Shown: positions 17,997 to 26,322 of the stretch, piece after piece
Layout: every line of letters starts with the position of its first letter
How positions within the stretch are numbered: the stretch's first letter is position 1
Assembly: GCF_000620785.1 (NCBI RefSeq)
Contig: NZ_JIAI01000011.1
Span: forward strand, 1-64,000
DNA length: 64,000 nucleotides
Direction: 5' to 3'
Source: Actinospineispora acaciae DSM 45401
Lineage (GTDB): Bacteria; Actinomycetota; Actinomycetes; Mycobacteriales; Pseudonocardiaceae
Program-made: the position numbers and the translations under genes
The notes under the pieces: model-generated
The model's database searches: none
Seen by the model: the letters and a program-made list of their open reading frames with translations, nothing else
Told to the model about the DNA's origin: nothing

Positions 17997-18964
17997 CCCA
18001 ACGAGCGTCAGAGAGCGCGCTCACCAGGACGCTTCGGATCGGAACCCGAGGCAGCGCGCTGGCACTCGCGCAGGCGAACTTCGTGGCCGACACGATTCGC
18101 AAGGCGGGCTGCCCGGTCGAGCAGATAGTGGTGAGCACCACCGGCGACGAGTCGTCCGCCCCGGTGGCCGACCTCGGCATCGGGGTGTTCACCTCCGCGC
18201 TGCGTGAGGCGCTGGCCCGCGGCGAGGTCGACTTCGCGGTGCACTCCTTCAAGGACCTGCCCACCACGCCGGACCCGAGGTTCACCCTCGCCGCCGTCCC
18301 GGTCCGGGAGGACCCCCGGGACGTGCTGGTGGCCCGCGACGGCCTCGCACTGGCCCAGCTGCCGTCCGGCTCGGTGGTCGGCACCGGCTCGCCGCGCCGG
18401 GCCACCCAGCTGCGCGCGCTCGGGCTCGGCCTCGAGGTGGTCGGGATGCGCGGCAACGTCGGCACCCGGATCCAGAAGGTCCGCGACGGCGAGCTGGACG
18501 CGGTGGTGCTGGCCCGCGCCGGCCTGGCCCGGTTGGGCCGGCTGGACGAGATCACCGAGGTGTTCGACCCGCTGCAGATGCTGCCGGCGCCGGCACAGGG
18601 CGCGCTGGCCATCGAGTGCCTGGCCGACGACATAGAGACCGAGCACCGGCTGGCCGCCCTGGACGACCCGGCCACCCGCGCCGCGGTGACCGCCGAGCGC
18701 GCCCTGCTGGCCGGCCTCGGCTCGCCATGCAGCGCGCCGATCGGCGCGCTGGCCGAGGTCGTCGACGATTTGGACGAGGACGGCCACGTCATCGAGAGCT
18801 TGTCGCTGCGCGGCGTCGCTGCGACCGCCGACGGCACGCTGCTGCGTGCCTCGATCACCGGAAAGACAACCGAAGCCGCGTCGCTGGGGCGTGCCCTGGC
18901 GGCCGAGCTGCTTGACCTGGGTGCCGAGCCGCTGCCCGCGGCCGGAGGCCCCGCGCACCGTTAG
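17993..18964 (+). CDS. hemC: Hydroxymethylbilane synthase (porphobilinogen deaminase)
   Basis: 323 aa. Polymerises four porphobilinogens into hydroxymethylbilane. It begins LRIGTRGSALALAQANFV, has HSFKDLPTTP, and the dipyrromethane cofactor Cys lies in GLGSPCSAPIGAL near residue 246. The start is a TTG whose TTGA overlaps the hemA stop; no better-placed ATG or GTG precedes the first beta strand, so the unusual start is likely and implies translational coupling. Third gene of the rex-hemACD operon. Confidence 0.95.
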   Translation: MTQRASESALTRTLRIGTRGSALALAQANFVADTIRKAGCPVEQIVVSTTGDESSAPVADLGIGVFTSALREALARGEVDFAVHSFKDLPTTPDPRFTLAAVPVREDPRDVLVARDGLALAQLPSGSVVGTGSPRRATQLRALGLGLEVVGMRGNVGTRIQKVRDGELDAVVLARAGLARLGRLDEITEVFDPLQMLPAPAQGALAIECLADDIETEHRLAALDDPATRAAVTAERALLAGLGSPCSAPIGALAEVVDDLDEDGHVIESLSLRGVAATADGTLLRASITGKTTEAASLGRALAAELLDLGAEPLPAAGGPAHR

Positions 18965-18981
18965 ATCGGGGAGTTCTCCAG

Positions 18982-20520
18982 ATGAGTTCAACACACACCG
19001 CCAGCCGGATCGCCTTCGTGGGCAGTGGTCCCGGCGACCCGGGTCTGCTCACCGTGCGGGCCAGGGACACCCTCGGCACGGCGCCGCTGATCATCACCGA
19101 CCCGGACGTACCTGAAGAGGTGCTGGCCGTTGCCGACGAGGGCGCCGAGATCCGCCCCGCCGTGGGTGACCCGACCCAGGTCGCCAAGGAGCTGATCGCC
19201 GAGGCCAGCGCCGGCCGGGCGGTGGTACGCCTGGTCGCCGGCGACCCGCTGACCGCCGACGCGGTGGTCGCCGAGGCGCTCGAGGTGTCCCGAGGCCCGG
19301 TCCCGTTCGACGTGATCCCCGGCGTGCCCTCGGCGACGTCGGTGCCCGCCTACGCCGGGGTGCCGCTCGGGTCCGCCTACACGGTGGCCGACGCCCGCGC
19401 CGGCGTGGACTGGGCCCGGGTGGCCGGCGCGCCCGAGCCGCTGGTCCTGCACGCCACCGCCGCGCACCTGGCCGAGGTGGCCAACGGCCTGACCGAGCAG
19501 GGCGTGCCGGGGCACACCCCGGTCGCGGTGACCACCGAGGGCACCGGCTCGGTGCAGCGCACGGTGACCACCAGCCTCGGTGCGCTCGCCGTCGACGCCG
19601 CCATCCTGAGCGGCCCGCTGGTGCTCACCGTCGGCGACGCCGTGGCCCAGCGCGACGCGCTGTCCTGGTGGGAGTCGCGCGCGCTGTACGGCTGGCGGGT
19701 GCTGGTGCCGCGCACCAAGGACCAGGCCGGCGTGATGAGCGAGCGGCTGCGGGTACACGGCGCCATCCCTGAGGAGGTGCCGACCATCGCCGTCGAGCCG
19801 CCGCGCTCGCCCGCGCAGATGGAGCGCGCGGTCAAGGGCCTGGTGGACGGCCGCTACCAGTGGGTCGTGTTCACCTCGACGAACGCGGTGCGCGCGGTCT
19901 GGGAGAAGTTCGCCGAGTTCGGGCTGGACGCGCGGGCGTTCTCCGGCGTGAAGATCGCCTGCGTCGGCGCCGCCACCGCCGCCAAGGTCCGCTCGTTCGG
20001 CATCCACCCCGAGCTGGTGCCGGACCCGACCGAGATCACCGAGGTCTCGTCCGAGGGCCTGCTGCAGATCTTCCCGCCGCACGACGACGTGCTCGACCCG
20101 GTGGACCGGGTGCTGCTCCCGCGCGCCGACATCGCCACCGAGACGCTGGCCGCCGGCCTGCGCGACCGCGGCTGGGAGATCGACGACGTGACCGCGTACC
20201 GCACGGTGCGCGCCGCGCCGCCGCCCGCCCCGATCCGCGAGGCCATCAAGACCGGCGGCTTCGAGGCGGTGTGCTTCACCTCGTCGTCCACGGTCCGCAA
20301 CCTGGTCGGGATCGCCGGCAAGCCGCACGCCCGCACCCTGGTGGCCTGCATCGGCCCGAAGACGGCGGAGACCGCCCGCGAGTTCGGCCTGCGCGTCGAC
20401 GTCCAGCCCGACCACGCCCAGGTCCCCGCTCTGGTCGACGCCCTCGCCGCGCACGCCGCGCGCCTGCGCGCCGAAGGCGCCCTGCCGCCCCCGCGCAAGG
20501 CGAAAGCCCGCCGGAGGTAA
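18982..20520 (+). CDS. hemD: Uroporphyrinogen-III synthase fused to SUMT-like methylase domain
   Basis: 512 aa. The N-terminal ~240 residues form a tetrapyrrole methylase domain: RIAFVGSGPGDPGLLTVRA, VIPGVPSATSVPAYAGVPLG. The C-terminal ~260 residues form HemD: LYGWRVLVPRTKDQAGVMSERLR...VFTSTNAVRAVWEK...VCFTSSSTVRNLVG. The fusion (as in mycobacterial Rv0511) closes hydroxymethylbilane to uroporphyrinogen III and may methylate it towards sirohaem or cobalamin. It starts 18 nt after hemC. The last ~40 codons and the 3' flank are strongly C-rich up to a GAGTCG repeat. Confidence 0.93.
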   Translation: MSSTHTASRIAFVGSGPGDPGLLTVRARDTLGTAPLIITDPDVPEEVLAVADEGAEIRPAVGDPTQVAKELIAEASAGRAVVRLVAGDPLTADAVVAEALEVSRGPVPFDVIPGVPSATSVPAYAGVPLGSAYTVADARAGVDWARVAGAPEPLVLHATAAHLAEVANGLTEQGVPGHTPVAVTTEGTGSVQRTVTTSLGALAVDAAILSGPLVLTVGDAVAQRDALSWWESRALYGWRVLVPRTKDQAGVMSERLRVHGAIPEEVPTIAVEPPRSPAQMERAVKGLVDGRYQWVVFTSTNAVRAVWEKFAEFGLDARAFSGVKIACVGAATAAKVRSFGIHPELVPDPTEITEVSSEGLLQIFPPHDDVLDPVDRVLLPRADIATETLAAGLRDRGWEIDDVTAYRTVRAAPPPAPIREAIKTGGFEAVCFTSSSTVRNLVGIAGKPHARTLVACIGPKTAETAREFGLRVDVQPDHAQVPALVDALAAHAARLRAEGALPPPRKAKARRR

Positions 20521-20548
20521 ACCCCGCCCGCACCCGCACCCCGCCCGC

Positions 20549-20592
20549 GAGTCGGGCGTCTGAGCACACTGAGTCGCGCGTTTCAGCACACT
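20549..20592 (+). repeat. GAGTCG repeat R2 (two 22-nt units, plus orientation)
   Basis: Units 20549-20570 and 20571-20592 start GAGTCGGGCGTCTGAG and GAGTCGCGCGTTTCAG; both end CAGCACACT or GAGCACACT. This is the CACACT subtype. It fills most of the hemD-hemB gap. The 30 nt 5' of it are almost pure C/G with C dominant. Confidence 0.85.
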
Positions 20593-20642
20593 GTGACGTG
20601 AGGCTCTTCGGTGCTCGGACGCCGGGTCGTAGGCTCGGACGC

Positions 20643-21614
20643 ATGTTCCCGACGCAACGCCCGCGCCGGCTTCGCACCACCCCCGCGATGCGGCGGCTGG
20701 TGGCGGAGACGGAGGTGCGGCCGAGAAACCTGATCCTGCCGATGTTCGTCAGGGAGGGCGTCACCGAGCCGGTGCCGATCGCGTCCATGCCGGGCGTGGT
20801 GCAGCACAGCAGGGACTCGCTGCGCAAGGCCGCCGCCGAGGCGGTGGCGGCCGGCGTGGGCGGGCTGATGCTGTTCGGCGTCCCGGAGCACTACGACGCC
20901 GTGGGCTCGGCGGGGGTGGACCCGGACGGCGTGCTCAACGTGGCCCTGGCCGACGTCCGCGCCGAGGTCGGCGACGACGCGGTGATCATGTCCGACTGCT
21001 GCCTCGACGAGTTCACCGACCACGGCCACTGCGGCGTGCTGGACGAGTCCGGTGCGGTGGACAACGACGCCACGCTGGCGGTGTACGCCGAGATGGCGGT
21101 CGCGCAGGCCGAGGCCGGGGCGCACATGGTCGGGCCCAGCGGCATGATGGACGGCCAGGTCGGCGTGATCAGGGAGGCGCTGGACGGCGCCGGGCACACC
21201 GACACCGGCATCCTGGCCTACACCGTGAAGTACGCCTCGGCGTTCTACGGCCCGTTCCGCGAGGCGGTGAACTCCCAGCTCAAGGGCGACCGCAAGACGT
21301 ACCAGCAGGACCCGCCGAACGCCAGGGAGGCGCTGCGCGAGCTCGCGTTGGACCTGGAGGAGGGCGCCGACGCGGTCATGGTCAAGCCGGCCATGTCGTA
21401 CCTGGACATCGTGCGGGTGGTCGCCGACAACGCCGACGTCCCGGTGGCCGCGTACCAGATCTCCGGCGAGTACGCCATGGTCGAAGCGGCCGCCGCCAAC
21501 GGCTGGCTGGACCGTGACCGCACGATCCTCGAGACGCTCACCGGCATCCGCCGCGCCGGCGCCGACCTCGTCCTCACCTACTGGGCCACCGAGGTCGCCA
21601 CCCGCCTCACGTAA
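20643..21614 (+). CDS. hemB: Delta-aminolevulinic acid dehydratase (porphobilinogen synthase)
   Basis: 323 aa. Condenses two 5-aminolevulinates to porphobilinogen. The active-site lysines lie in YTVKYASAFYGPFR and VMVKPAMSYLD. The metal region reads MSDCCLDEFTDHGHCGV: the first and third Cys of the zinc triad are kept but the middle one is Asp, a mix of zinc-type and Mg-type motifs. The ATG at 20643 follows the R2 repeat by 50 nt. The last ~25 codons end mainly in C, up to repeat R3. Confidence 0.96.
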   Translation: MFPTQRPRRLRTTPAMRRLVAETEVRPRNLILPMFVREGVTEPVPIASMPGVVQHSRDSLRKAAAEAVAAGVGGLMLFGVPEHYDAVGSAGVDPDGVLNVALADVRAEVGDDAVIMSDCCLDEFTDHGHCGVLDESGAVDNDATLAVYAEMAVAQAEAGAHMVGPSGMMDGQVGVIREALDGAGHTDTGILAYTVKYASAFYGPFREAVNSQLKGDRKTYQQDPPNAREALRELALDLEEGADAVMVKPAMSYLDIVRVVADNADVPVAAYQISGEYAMVEAAAANGWLDRDRTILETLTGIRRAGADLVLTYWATEVATRLT

Positions 21615-21620
21615 CCCCGC

Positions 21621-21664
21621 GAGTCGGGATTTTTGTCAGGGTGAGTCGGGATTTTTGTCAGTCC
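21621..21664 (+). repeat. GAGTCG repeat R3 (two 22-nt units, plus orientation)
   Basis: Units 21621-21642 and 21643-21664 share GAGTCGGGATTTTTGTCAG, identical over 19 nt. The repeat starts 6 nt after the hemB stop and belongs to the GTCAGGGT subtype. It may affect termination or the mRNA 3' end, but its units are direct, not inverted. Confidence 0.88.
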
Positions 21665-21764
21665 TGCGGCATGCCCGACACGTAGTGTGGAATCGGCGAT
21701 CCGCGGTGCGGAACGCGGCGATGCGGCGGTATCGGCGGGCGGGGGTCCGCTACGGTGCACCGCT

Positions 21765-22202
21765 GTGTCCACGGACGTGGGTCCCTTACCGCCGGCTCCG
21801 GTGCGAGCGTCGTTCGCGCTGTTCCTCGGCGTGGTGGTGCTGTCGCTGCTCAACGCCGTGATCCAGTCGGCCTTCCGGCTCAGCGGCACCCCGGTGCTGG
21901 TCGGTGCGCTGATCGAGTCCGTGCTGTTCCTGGTCCTCGGGGCGCACATGCGGGCCGGCCGGCCCTGGGCGCGGGTCACGCTGGCGAGCGTGGCCTGGGT
22001 GTTCGTGGTGGTGAGCCTGGTCGCGGTGTACGGCCTGAACGGCGAGTGGGGAGGGAACCTGCGCGGGCTGGTGATGTTCACCCTGGTCGCGATCGTGGCC
22101 AAGCTCGCCATGATCGTCGCGGCCACCCTGTTGATGTACCGGCCGAGCGTTCGGGCGTACTTCACCGAGGCCAACGAGGCCAGGCCGGTGGGAGCTAAAT
22201 GA
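21765..22202 (+). CDS. Four-TM membrane protein (Rv0513-like)
   Basis: 145 aa from the GTG at 21765, with four hydrophobic helices: FALFLGVVVLSLLNAVIQ, VGALIESVLFLVLGA, ASVAWVFVVVSLVAVYG and LVMFTLVAIVAKLAMIVAA. No catalytic motif. The position after hemB, in tandem with another small membrane protein and before hemL, matches mycobacterial Rv0513-Rv0514. An in-frame extension to 21687 lacks conserved features and would run into the repeat flank. Confidence 0.75.
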   Translation: MSTDVGPLPPAPVRASFALFLGVVVLSLLNAVIQSAFRLSGTPVLVGALIESVLFLVLGAHMRAGRPWARVTLASVAWVFVVVSLVAVYGLNGEWGGNLRGLVMFTLVAIVAKLAMIVAATLLMYRPSVRAYFTEANEARPVGAK

Positions 22203-22231
22203 GGTAGGTGGCATGCTTTAAGGTGCCCCTT

Positions 22232-22810
22232 GTGACCACACCGTCTGAGCCTCGCCACCGGGAAGCGGCCGAAGACCTCGCCCCGTCGGCCTCGGTCGAC
22301 GATGGCGGCGCGGCGAGCGATTCCGTGCCCGAGGTGACCCAGTCCCTCTACGCGAGGGACGACCAAGGGGGCACGTCCACCCATGCGGCGCAGCGCCGGC
22401 CGGCCGAGATGTGGGGCGGTGCGATCTTCCTCACCCTGGCCGCGCTGCCGGTGGTGTTCTCCGGGTTGCTGCTCGCGCTGCAGCCCGGCTCGGTGGGCGC
22501 GAACCTGAAGCAGCTCGCCGGCACGGCGGTGAACGCGGACACCGTGCTCACCGCGGCCAAGGTCGCCGGCGGCGTGCTGTTCGTGCTCGGCGTGCTGTTC
22601 GTCGTGTTCGCCTGGCAGGCGGTGAAGCCCAAGCGCAGCGCCCGCAAGGTGGTCACCGTGATGGTGGTCATCGAGGTCGTGCTGCTGGTCTTCGCCATGG
22701 TGGTGTCCGCGCCCGACCCGGTGTTGGTGGGCATGCTGCTGCTCGCGGTGGCCGGCACCGTGCTGCTCTACCTGCCCCGGTCCGAGGAGTTCGTCAGCCA
22801 CCGACGCTGA
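22232..22810 (+). CDS. Four-TM membrane protein with disordered N-terminus (Rv0514-like)
   Basis: 192 aa from the GTG at 22232. Residues 1-60 are polar and disordered. Four TM segments follow: WGGAIFLTLAALPVVFSGLLLA, VLTAAKVAGGVLFVLGVLFVVFA, VVTVMVVIEVVLLVFAMVV and VLVGMLLLAVAGTVLLYL, with a basic loop KPKRSARK between the second and third. Unrecognised function. It lies 29 nt after the preceding membrane protein gene and 60 nt before hemL. Confidence 0.75.
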   Translation: MTTPSEPRHREAAEDLAPSASVDDGGAASDSVPEVTQSLYARDDQGGTSTHAAQRRPAEMWGGAIFLTLAALPVVFSGLLLALQPGSVGANLKQLAGTAVNADTVLTAAKVAGGVLFVLGVLFVVFAWQAVKPKRSARKVVTVMVVIEVVLLVFAMVVSAPDPVLVGMLLLAVAGTVLLYLPRSEEFVSHRR

Positions 22811-22870
22811 CTGTGGATAACTCGGCGCCTCTCGCGACCGAGACGTCCCGACTCTGCGAGACTGGCGGCC

Positions 22871-24214
22871 GTGACCCGCTTGACGACCCAGCCTGACGCC
22901 AGCACCCGCACCCGATCCGCCGAGCTGTTCGAGCGCGCCGTCCAGGTCATTCCAGGCGGCGTGAACTCACCGGTCCGGGCGTTCGGCGCGGTCGGCGGCA
23001 CGCCCCCGTTCGTGGTCTCGGGGCGCGGGCCGTGGCTGACCGACGCCGACGGTGCGCGCTATGTCGACCTGGTCTGCTCGTGGGGGCCGATGATCCTCGG
23101 GCACGCGCACCCGGCGGTGGTCGATGCGGTGCGCGCGGCCGCCGTCGACGGGCTCTCGTTCGGCGCCCCCACCGAGGGCGAGGTGGCGCTCGCCGAGGAG
23201 ATCGTGGCGAGGGTGGAGCCGGTCGAGCAGGTCAGGCTGGTGAACTCCGGCACCGAGGCCACCATGAGCGCGGTCAGGCTGGCCAGAGGCGCCACCGGCC
23301 GGCGGGTGATCGTCAAGTTCGCCGGCTGCTACCACGGGCACGTGGACGCGCTGCTCGCCCAGGCCGGCTCCGGGGTGGCCACGTTCGGGCTGCCCACCAG
23401 CCCCGGGGTCACCGGCGCGCAGGCCGCCGACACGGTGGTGCTGCCCTACAACGACCTGGACGCGGTGGCCGCCGTGTTCGCCGAGCGCGGCGACGAGATC
23501 GCCTGCGTGATCACCGAGGCGGCGGCAGGGAACATGGGCGTGGTGGCCCCGTCGCCGGGGTTCAACGCCGGCCTGCGGTCGCTGGCCAGCCAGCACGGGG
23601 CGCTGCTCGTGATCGACGAGGTGATGACCGGGTTCCGGGTGTCCCGGTCGGGTTGGTACGGCATCGAGGGCGTCCCGGGCGACCTGTACACCTTCGGCAA
23701 GGTGATGTCCGGAGGGCTTCCGGCGGCCGCGTTCGGCGGGCGCGCCGAGCTGATGGGCCACCTCGCCCCGGCCGGCCCCGTCTACCAGGCCGGCACCCTC
23801 TCCGGGAACCCGATAGCGGTGGCCGCCGGGCTGGCCACGCTGCGGGCCGCCGACGACGCGGTGTACGCCGCGCTGGACGCGAACGCCGGGAGACTCGGCG
23901 GACTGATCGACGAGGCGCTGACCTCGGCCGGCGTGCCGCACCAGGTGCAGTACGCGGGCAACATGCTCTCGGTGTTCTTCGCCGAGGCGCCGGTGACCGA
24001 CTTCGCCACCGCGAGCGCCGCGCAGACCTGGAGGTTCCCGCCGTTCTTCCGGGAGCTGCTCGGGCGCGGCGTGTACCCGCCGCCGAGCGCGTTCGAGGCC
24101 TGGTTCGTCTCGTCCGCGCTGGACGACGAGGCGTTCGAGGTCATCGAGGCCGCGCTGCCGGCCGCCGCCAGGGCCGCCGCGGCCGCCGTCGACCCCGCTG
24201 GGGGCGGCCGGTGA
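22871..24214 (+). CDS. hemL: Glutamate-1-semialdehyde 2,1-aminomutase
   Basis: 447 aa. PLP enzyme making 5-aminolevulinate from the HemA product. It begins SAELFERAVQVIPGGVNSPVRAF. It has FAGCYHGHVDALL, DEVMTGFRVSRSG and the PLP-Lys in YTFGKVMSGGLP near residue 277. The C-terminus ends in an Ala-rich tail. The stop overlaps the next gene by 4 nt. It completes the route from Glu-tRNA to uroporphyrinogen III within the window. Confidence 0.97.
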   Translation: MTRLTTQPDASTRTRSAELFERAVQVIPGGVNSPVRAFGAVGGTPPFVVSGRGPWLTDADGARYVDLVCSWGPMILGHAHPAVVDAVRAAAVDGLSFGAPTEGEVALAEEIVARVEPVEQVRLVNSGTEATMSAVRLARGATGRRVIVKFAGCYHGHVDALLAQAGSGVATFGLPTSPGVTGAQAADTVVLPYNDLDAVAAVFAERGDEIACVITEAAAGNMGVVAPSPGFNAGLRSLASQHGALLVIDEVMTGFRVSRSGWYGIEGVPGDLYTFGKVMSGGLPAAAFGGRAELMGHLAPAGPVYQAGTLSGNPIAVAAGLATLRAADDAVYAALDANAGRLGGLIDEALTSAGVPHQVQYAGNMLSVFFAEAPVTDFATASAAQTWRFPPFFRELLGRGVYPPPSAFEAWFVSSALDDEAFEVIEAALPAAARAAAAAVDPAGGGR

Positions 24215-24843
24215 GCCCCCTTCGGACGACTGTGCACCTGCTCCGGCACGGCGAGGTCTACAACCCGGAGCAGATCCTGTACGGGCGGCTGCCCGGCTAC
24301 CGGCTGTCCGAGCACGGCGAGCGACAGGCCGAGGCGGTCGCGGAGGCGCTGGCCGGCGAGGACATCACGGTGCTGCTCGCCTCCCCGCTGGAGCGCGCGC
24401 AGCAGACCGCCGCCGCGATCGCCGCGTCGCACGGCCTGGAGGTGGTCACCGAGCCCAACCTGATCGAGGCGGCCAACGCGTTCGAGGGGTCGATCGGGGT
24501 GGGAGACGGTGCGCTGCGCCGCCCCTCGGCGTGGCCGAAGCTGATCAACCCGTTCCGGCCGTCCTGGGGCGAGCCGTACGCGGGGATCGCCGCCCGGATG
24601 CGCGCGGCCGTGCACCGGGCACGCGAGCTCGCCGCCGGTCACACCGCCGTGTGCGTGTCCCACCAGCTGCCGATCTGGACGCTTCGGCGCAGCCTGGAGG
24701 GCAAGCGGCTCTGGCACGACCCCCGGCGGCGGGAGTGCGCGCTGGCGTCGCTGACCAGCCTGGTTTTCGACGGCACGCGGCTGGCCGAGCTGCGCTACCG
24801 GGAACCGGCCGGATCCAGCGACCCGAAGGTGACGGGCGCATGA
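24211..24843 (+). CDS. Histidine phosphatase family protein (Rv0525-like)
   Basis: 210 aa. Phosphoglycerate mutase-like fold with the phosphohistidine motif HLLRHGEVYNPEQ at residues ~8-20, ASPLERAQQTAAAIA and the second His in CVSHQLPIW. Such proteins dephosphorylate small metabolites or proteins. Translationally coupled at both ends (4-nt overlaps with hemL and with the TlpA gene), the same order as mycobacterial hemL-Rv0525-Rv0526. The substrate is not evident. Confidence 0.85.
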   Translation: MSPLRTTVHLLRHGEVYNPEQILYGRLPGYRLSEHGERQAEAVAEALAGEDITVLLASPLERAQQTAAAIAASHGLEVVTEPNLIEAANAFEGSIGVGDGALRRPSAWPKLINPFRPSWGEPYAGIAARMRAAVHRARELAAGHTAVCVSHQLPIWTLRRSLEGKRLWHDPRRRECALASLTSLVFDGTRLAELRYREPAGSSDPKVTGA

Positions 24844-25442
24844 CCGCCCGGCGGCTGGCGGCCGCGCTCGCGTGCCTGCTGGCGGCCGTCGCGCTCACCG
24901 CGTGCAGCACGGGCCGCGACGCCGTGGCCAGCGGCGGCGAGTTCCAGTTCGTCGCGCCGGGCGGCCAGACCGAGATCCGCTACGACCCGCCGGCGAACCG
25001 GGGCACGGTCACCGGGCTGGCCGGCGACAGCCTCACCGAGCCCGGCAGGCGGATCGGGCTGCACGACTTCCCCGGCCAGGTCGTCGTGGTCAACATCTGG
25101 GGCTCGTGGTGCGGGCCGTGCCGCGCCGAGATGGACGACCTGCAGCAGCTGCACCAGGGCACCGCCGCCCCGGGAGCCTCCGGGGTCACGGTGCTGGGCG
25201 TCGACGTGCGCGACGAGCGGACCGCCGCCGCCGACTTCGTCCGGGACCGCAAGATCACCTATCCGTCCATCTTCGACCAGCCCGGGCGAAGCCTGGACGC
25301 GCTGCACGGTTACCCGCGCAACACCGTGCCGTCCACCATCGTGCTGGACCGCCGCCACCGGGTGGCCGCCGTGTTCCTGACCGCCGTCCGCATCGGTCAG
25401 CTCGCCCCCGTGGTCCAGCAGGTGGCCGCCGAGGCGGGCTGA
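24840..25442 (+). CDS. TlpA/ResA-like thiol-disulphide oxidoreductase lipoprotein
   Basis: 200 aa. Signal peptide with lipobox ALTACSTG (Cys ~residue 22), then an AhpC/TSA-type thioredoxin fold with NIWGSWCGPCRAEM (active Cys91 and Cys94) and the cis-Pro segment NTVPSTIV. As in the ResABC/CcdA system it would keep apocytochrome c cysteines reduced outside the membrane. It is followed by ccdA, resB and ccsB on the same strand. Confidence 0.9.
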   Translation: MTARRLAAALACLLAAVALTACSTGRDAVASGGEFQFVAPGGQTEIRYDPPANRGTVTGLAGDSLTEPGRRIGLHDFPGQVVVVNIWGSWCGPCRAEMDDLQQLHQGTAAPGASGVTVLGVDVRDERTAAADFVRDRKITYPSIFDQPGRSLDALHGYPRNTVPSTIVLDRRHRVAAVFLTAVRIGQLAPVVQQVAAEAG

Positions 25443-25545
25443 GCCGGCGGCCGGCCGATCCGAAGCGCGGTGACGAGCAGGAATGTGACGTAGATCGGCG
25501 ACCCGGCCGCCACGCCCGGGCGCGCGCTGCTTACGCTCGACGTAT

Positions 25546-26322
25546 ATGGACCCATCCACCAGCCTCGCCATCTCAGGGCCGCCGCTGCTCGCGGTCCTGG
25601 TGGCGATCGCGGCCGGGGCGGTCAGCTTCGCCTCGCCGTGCGTGGTGCCGCTGGTGCCGGGATACCTGGCGTACCTGGCCGGGCTGGTCGGGGCGGACGC
25701 ACCCCCGGTGACCCGGGACGAGGCGGCCACGCCGCACGCCGGGCGCTGGCGAGTGGCCGGGGCGGCCGCGCTGTTCGTCCTCGGGTTCACCGTTGTGTTC
25801 GGCGCGATCATGGTCGGGGTGGTCCGGCTGGCCGACGCGCTGACCCGCAACGAGGAGCTGCTGCGCCGCGCCGGTGGCGTCGTCACGATCGTGATGGGCC
25901 TGGCGTTCGTCGGGCTGGTGCCGGTGCTGTCCCGGGAGCGGCGGCTGCACCTGGTGCCGCGCGCGGGGTTGTGGGGGGCGCCGCTGCTGGGCGCGGTGTT
26001 CGGGCTGGGGTGGGTGCCGTGCATCGGGCCGACCCTGGCCGGCGTGGTCGCGGTGGCGGCGGGGACGGGCGGCGGCTCGCTGCGCGGGGTGGCGCTGACG
26101 CTCGCCTACTGCGCCGGGCTAGGCGTGCCGTTCGTGCTGGTCGCGGTGGGTGCGGCGCGCGCGGTGCGGGCGTTGGCCTGGCTGCGCCGGCACGTGCGGG
26201 CGGTCCAGGTCTGCGGCGGCGCGCTGCTGGTGCTGGTCGGTGTGCTGTTGGTCACCGGGCTGTGGGGCACGCTGGTGGCCAGCCTGCAGACCTCGATCGC
26301 GGGATTCACCCCGGCGATCTGA
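25546..26322 (+). CDS. ccdA: Cytochrome c biogenesis protein CcdA
   Basis: 258 aa, six TM helices. The two family cysteines are in FASPCVVPLVPGYLAYLAG (helix 1) and LGWVPCIGPTLAG (helix 4). It passes electrons from cytosolic thioredoxin across the membrane to the TlpA/ResA-like protein. The stop overlaps the ResB start (TGATG). The 103-nt gap upstream has a GC-rich inverted repeat but no clear promoter. Confidence 0.94.
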   Translation: MDPSTSLAISGPPLLAVLVAIAAGAVSFASPCVVPLVPGYLAYLAGLVGADAPPVTRDEAATPHAGRWRVAGAAALFVLGFTVVFGAIMVGVVRLADALTRNEELLRRAGGVVTIVMGLAFVGLVPVLSRERRLHLVPRAGLWGAPLLGAVFGLGWVPCIGPTLAGVVAVAAGTGGGSLRGVALTLAYCAGLGVPFVLVAVGAARAVRALAWLRRHVRAVQVCGGALLVLVGVLLVTGLWGTLVASLQTSIAGFTPAI

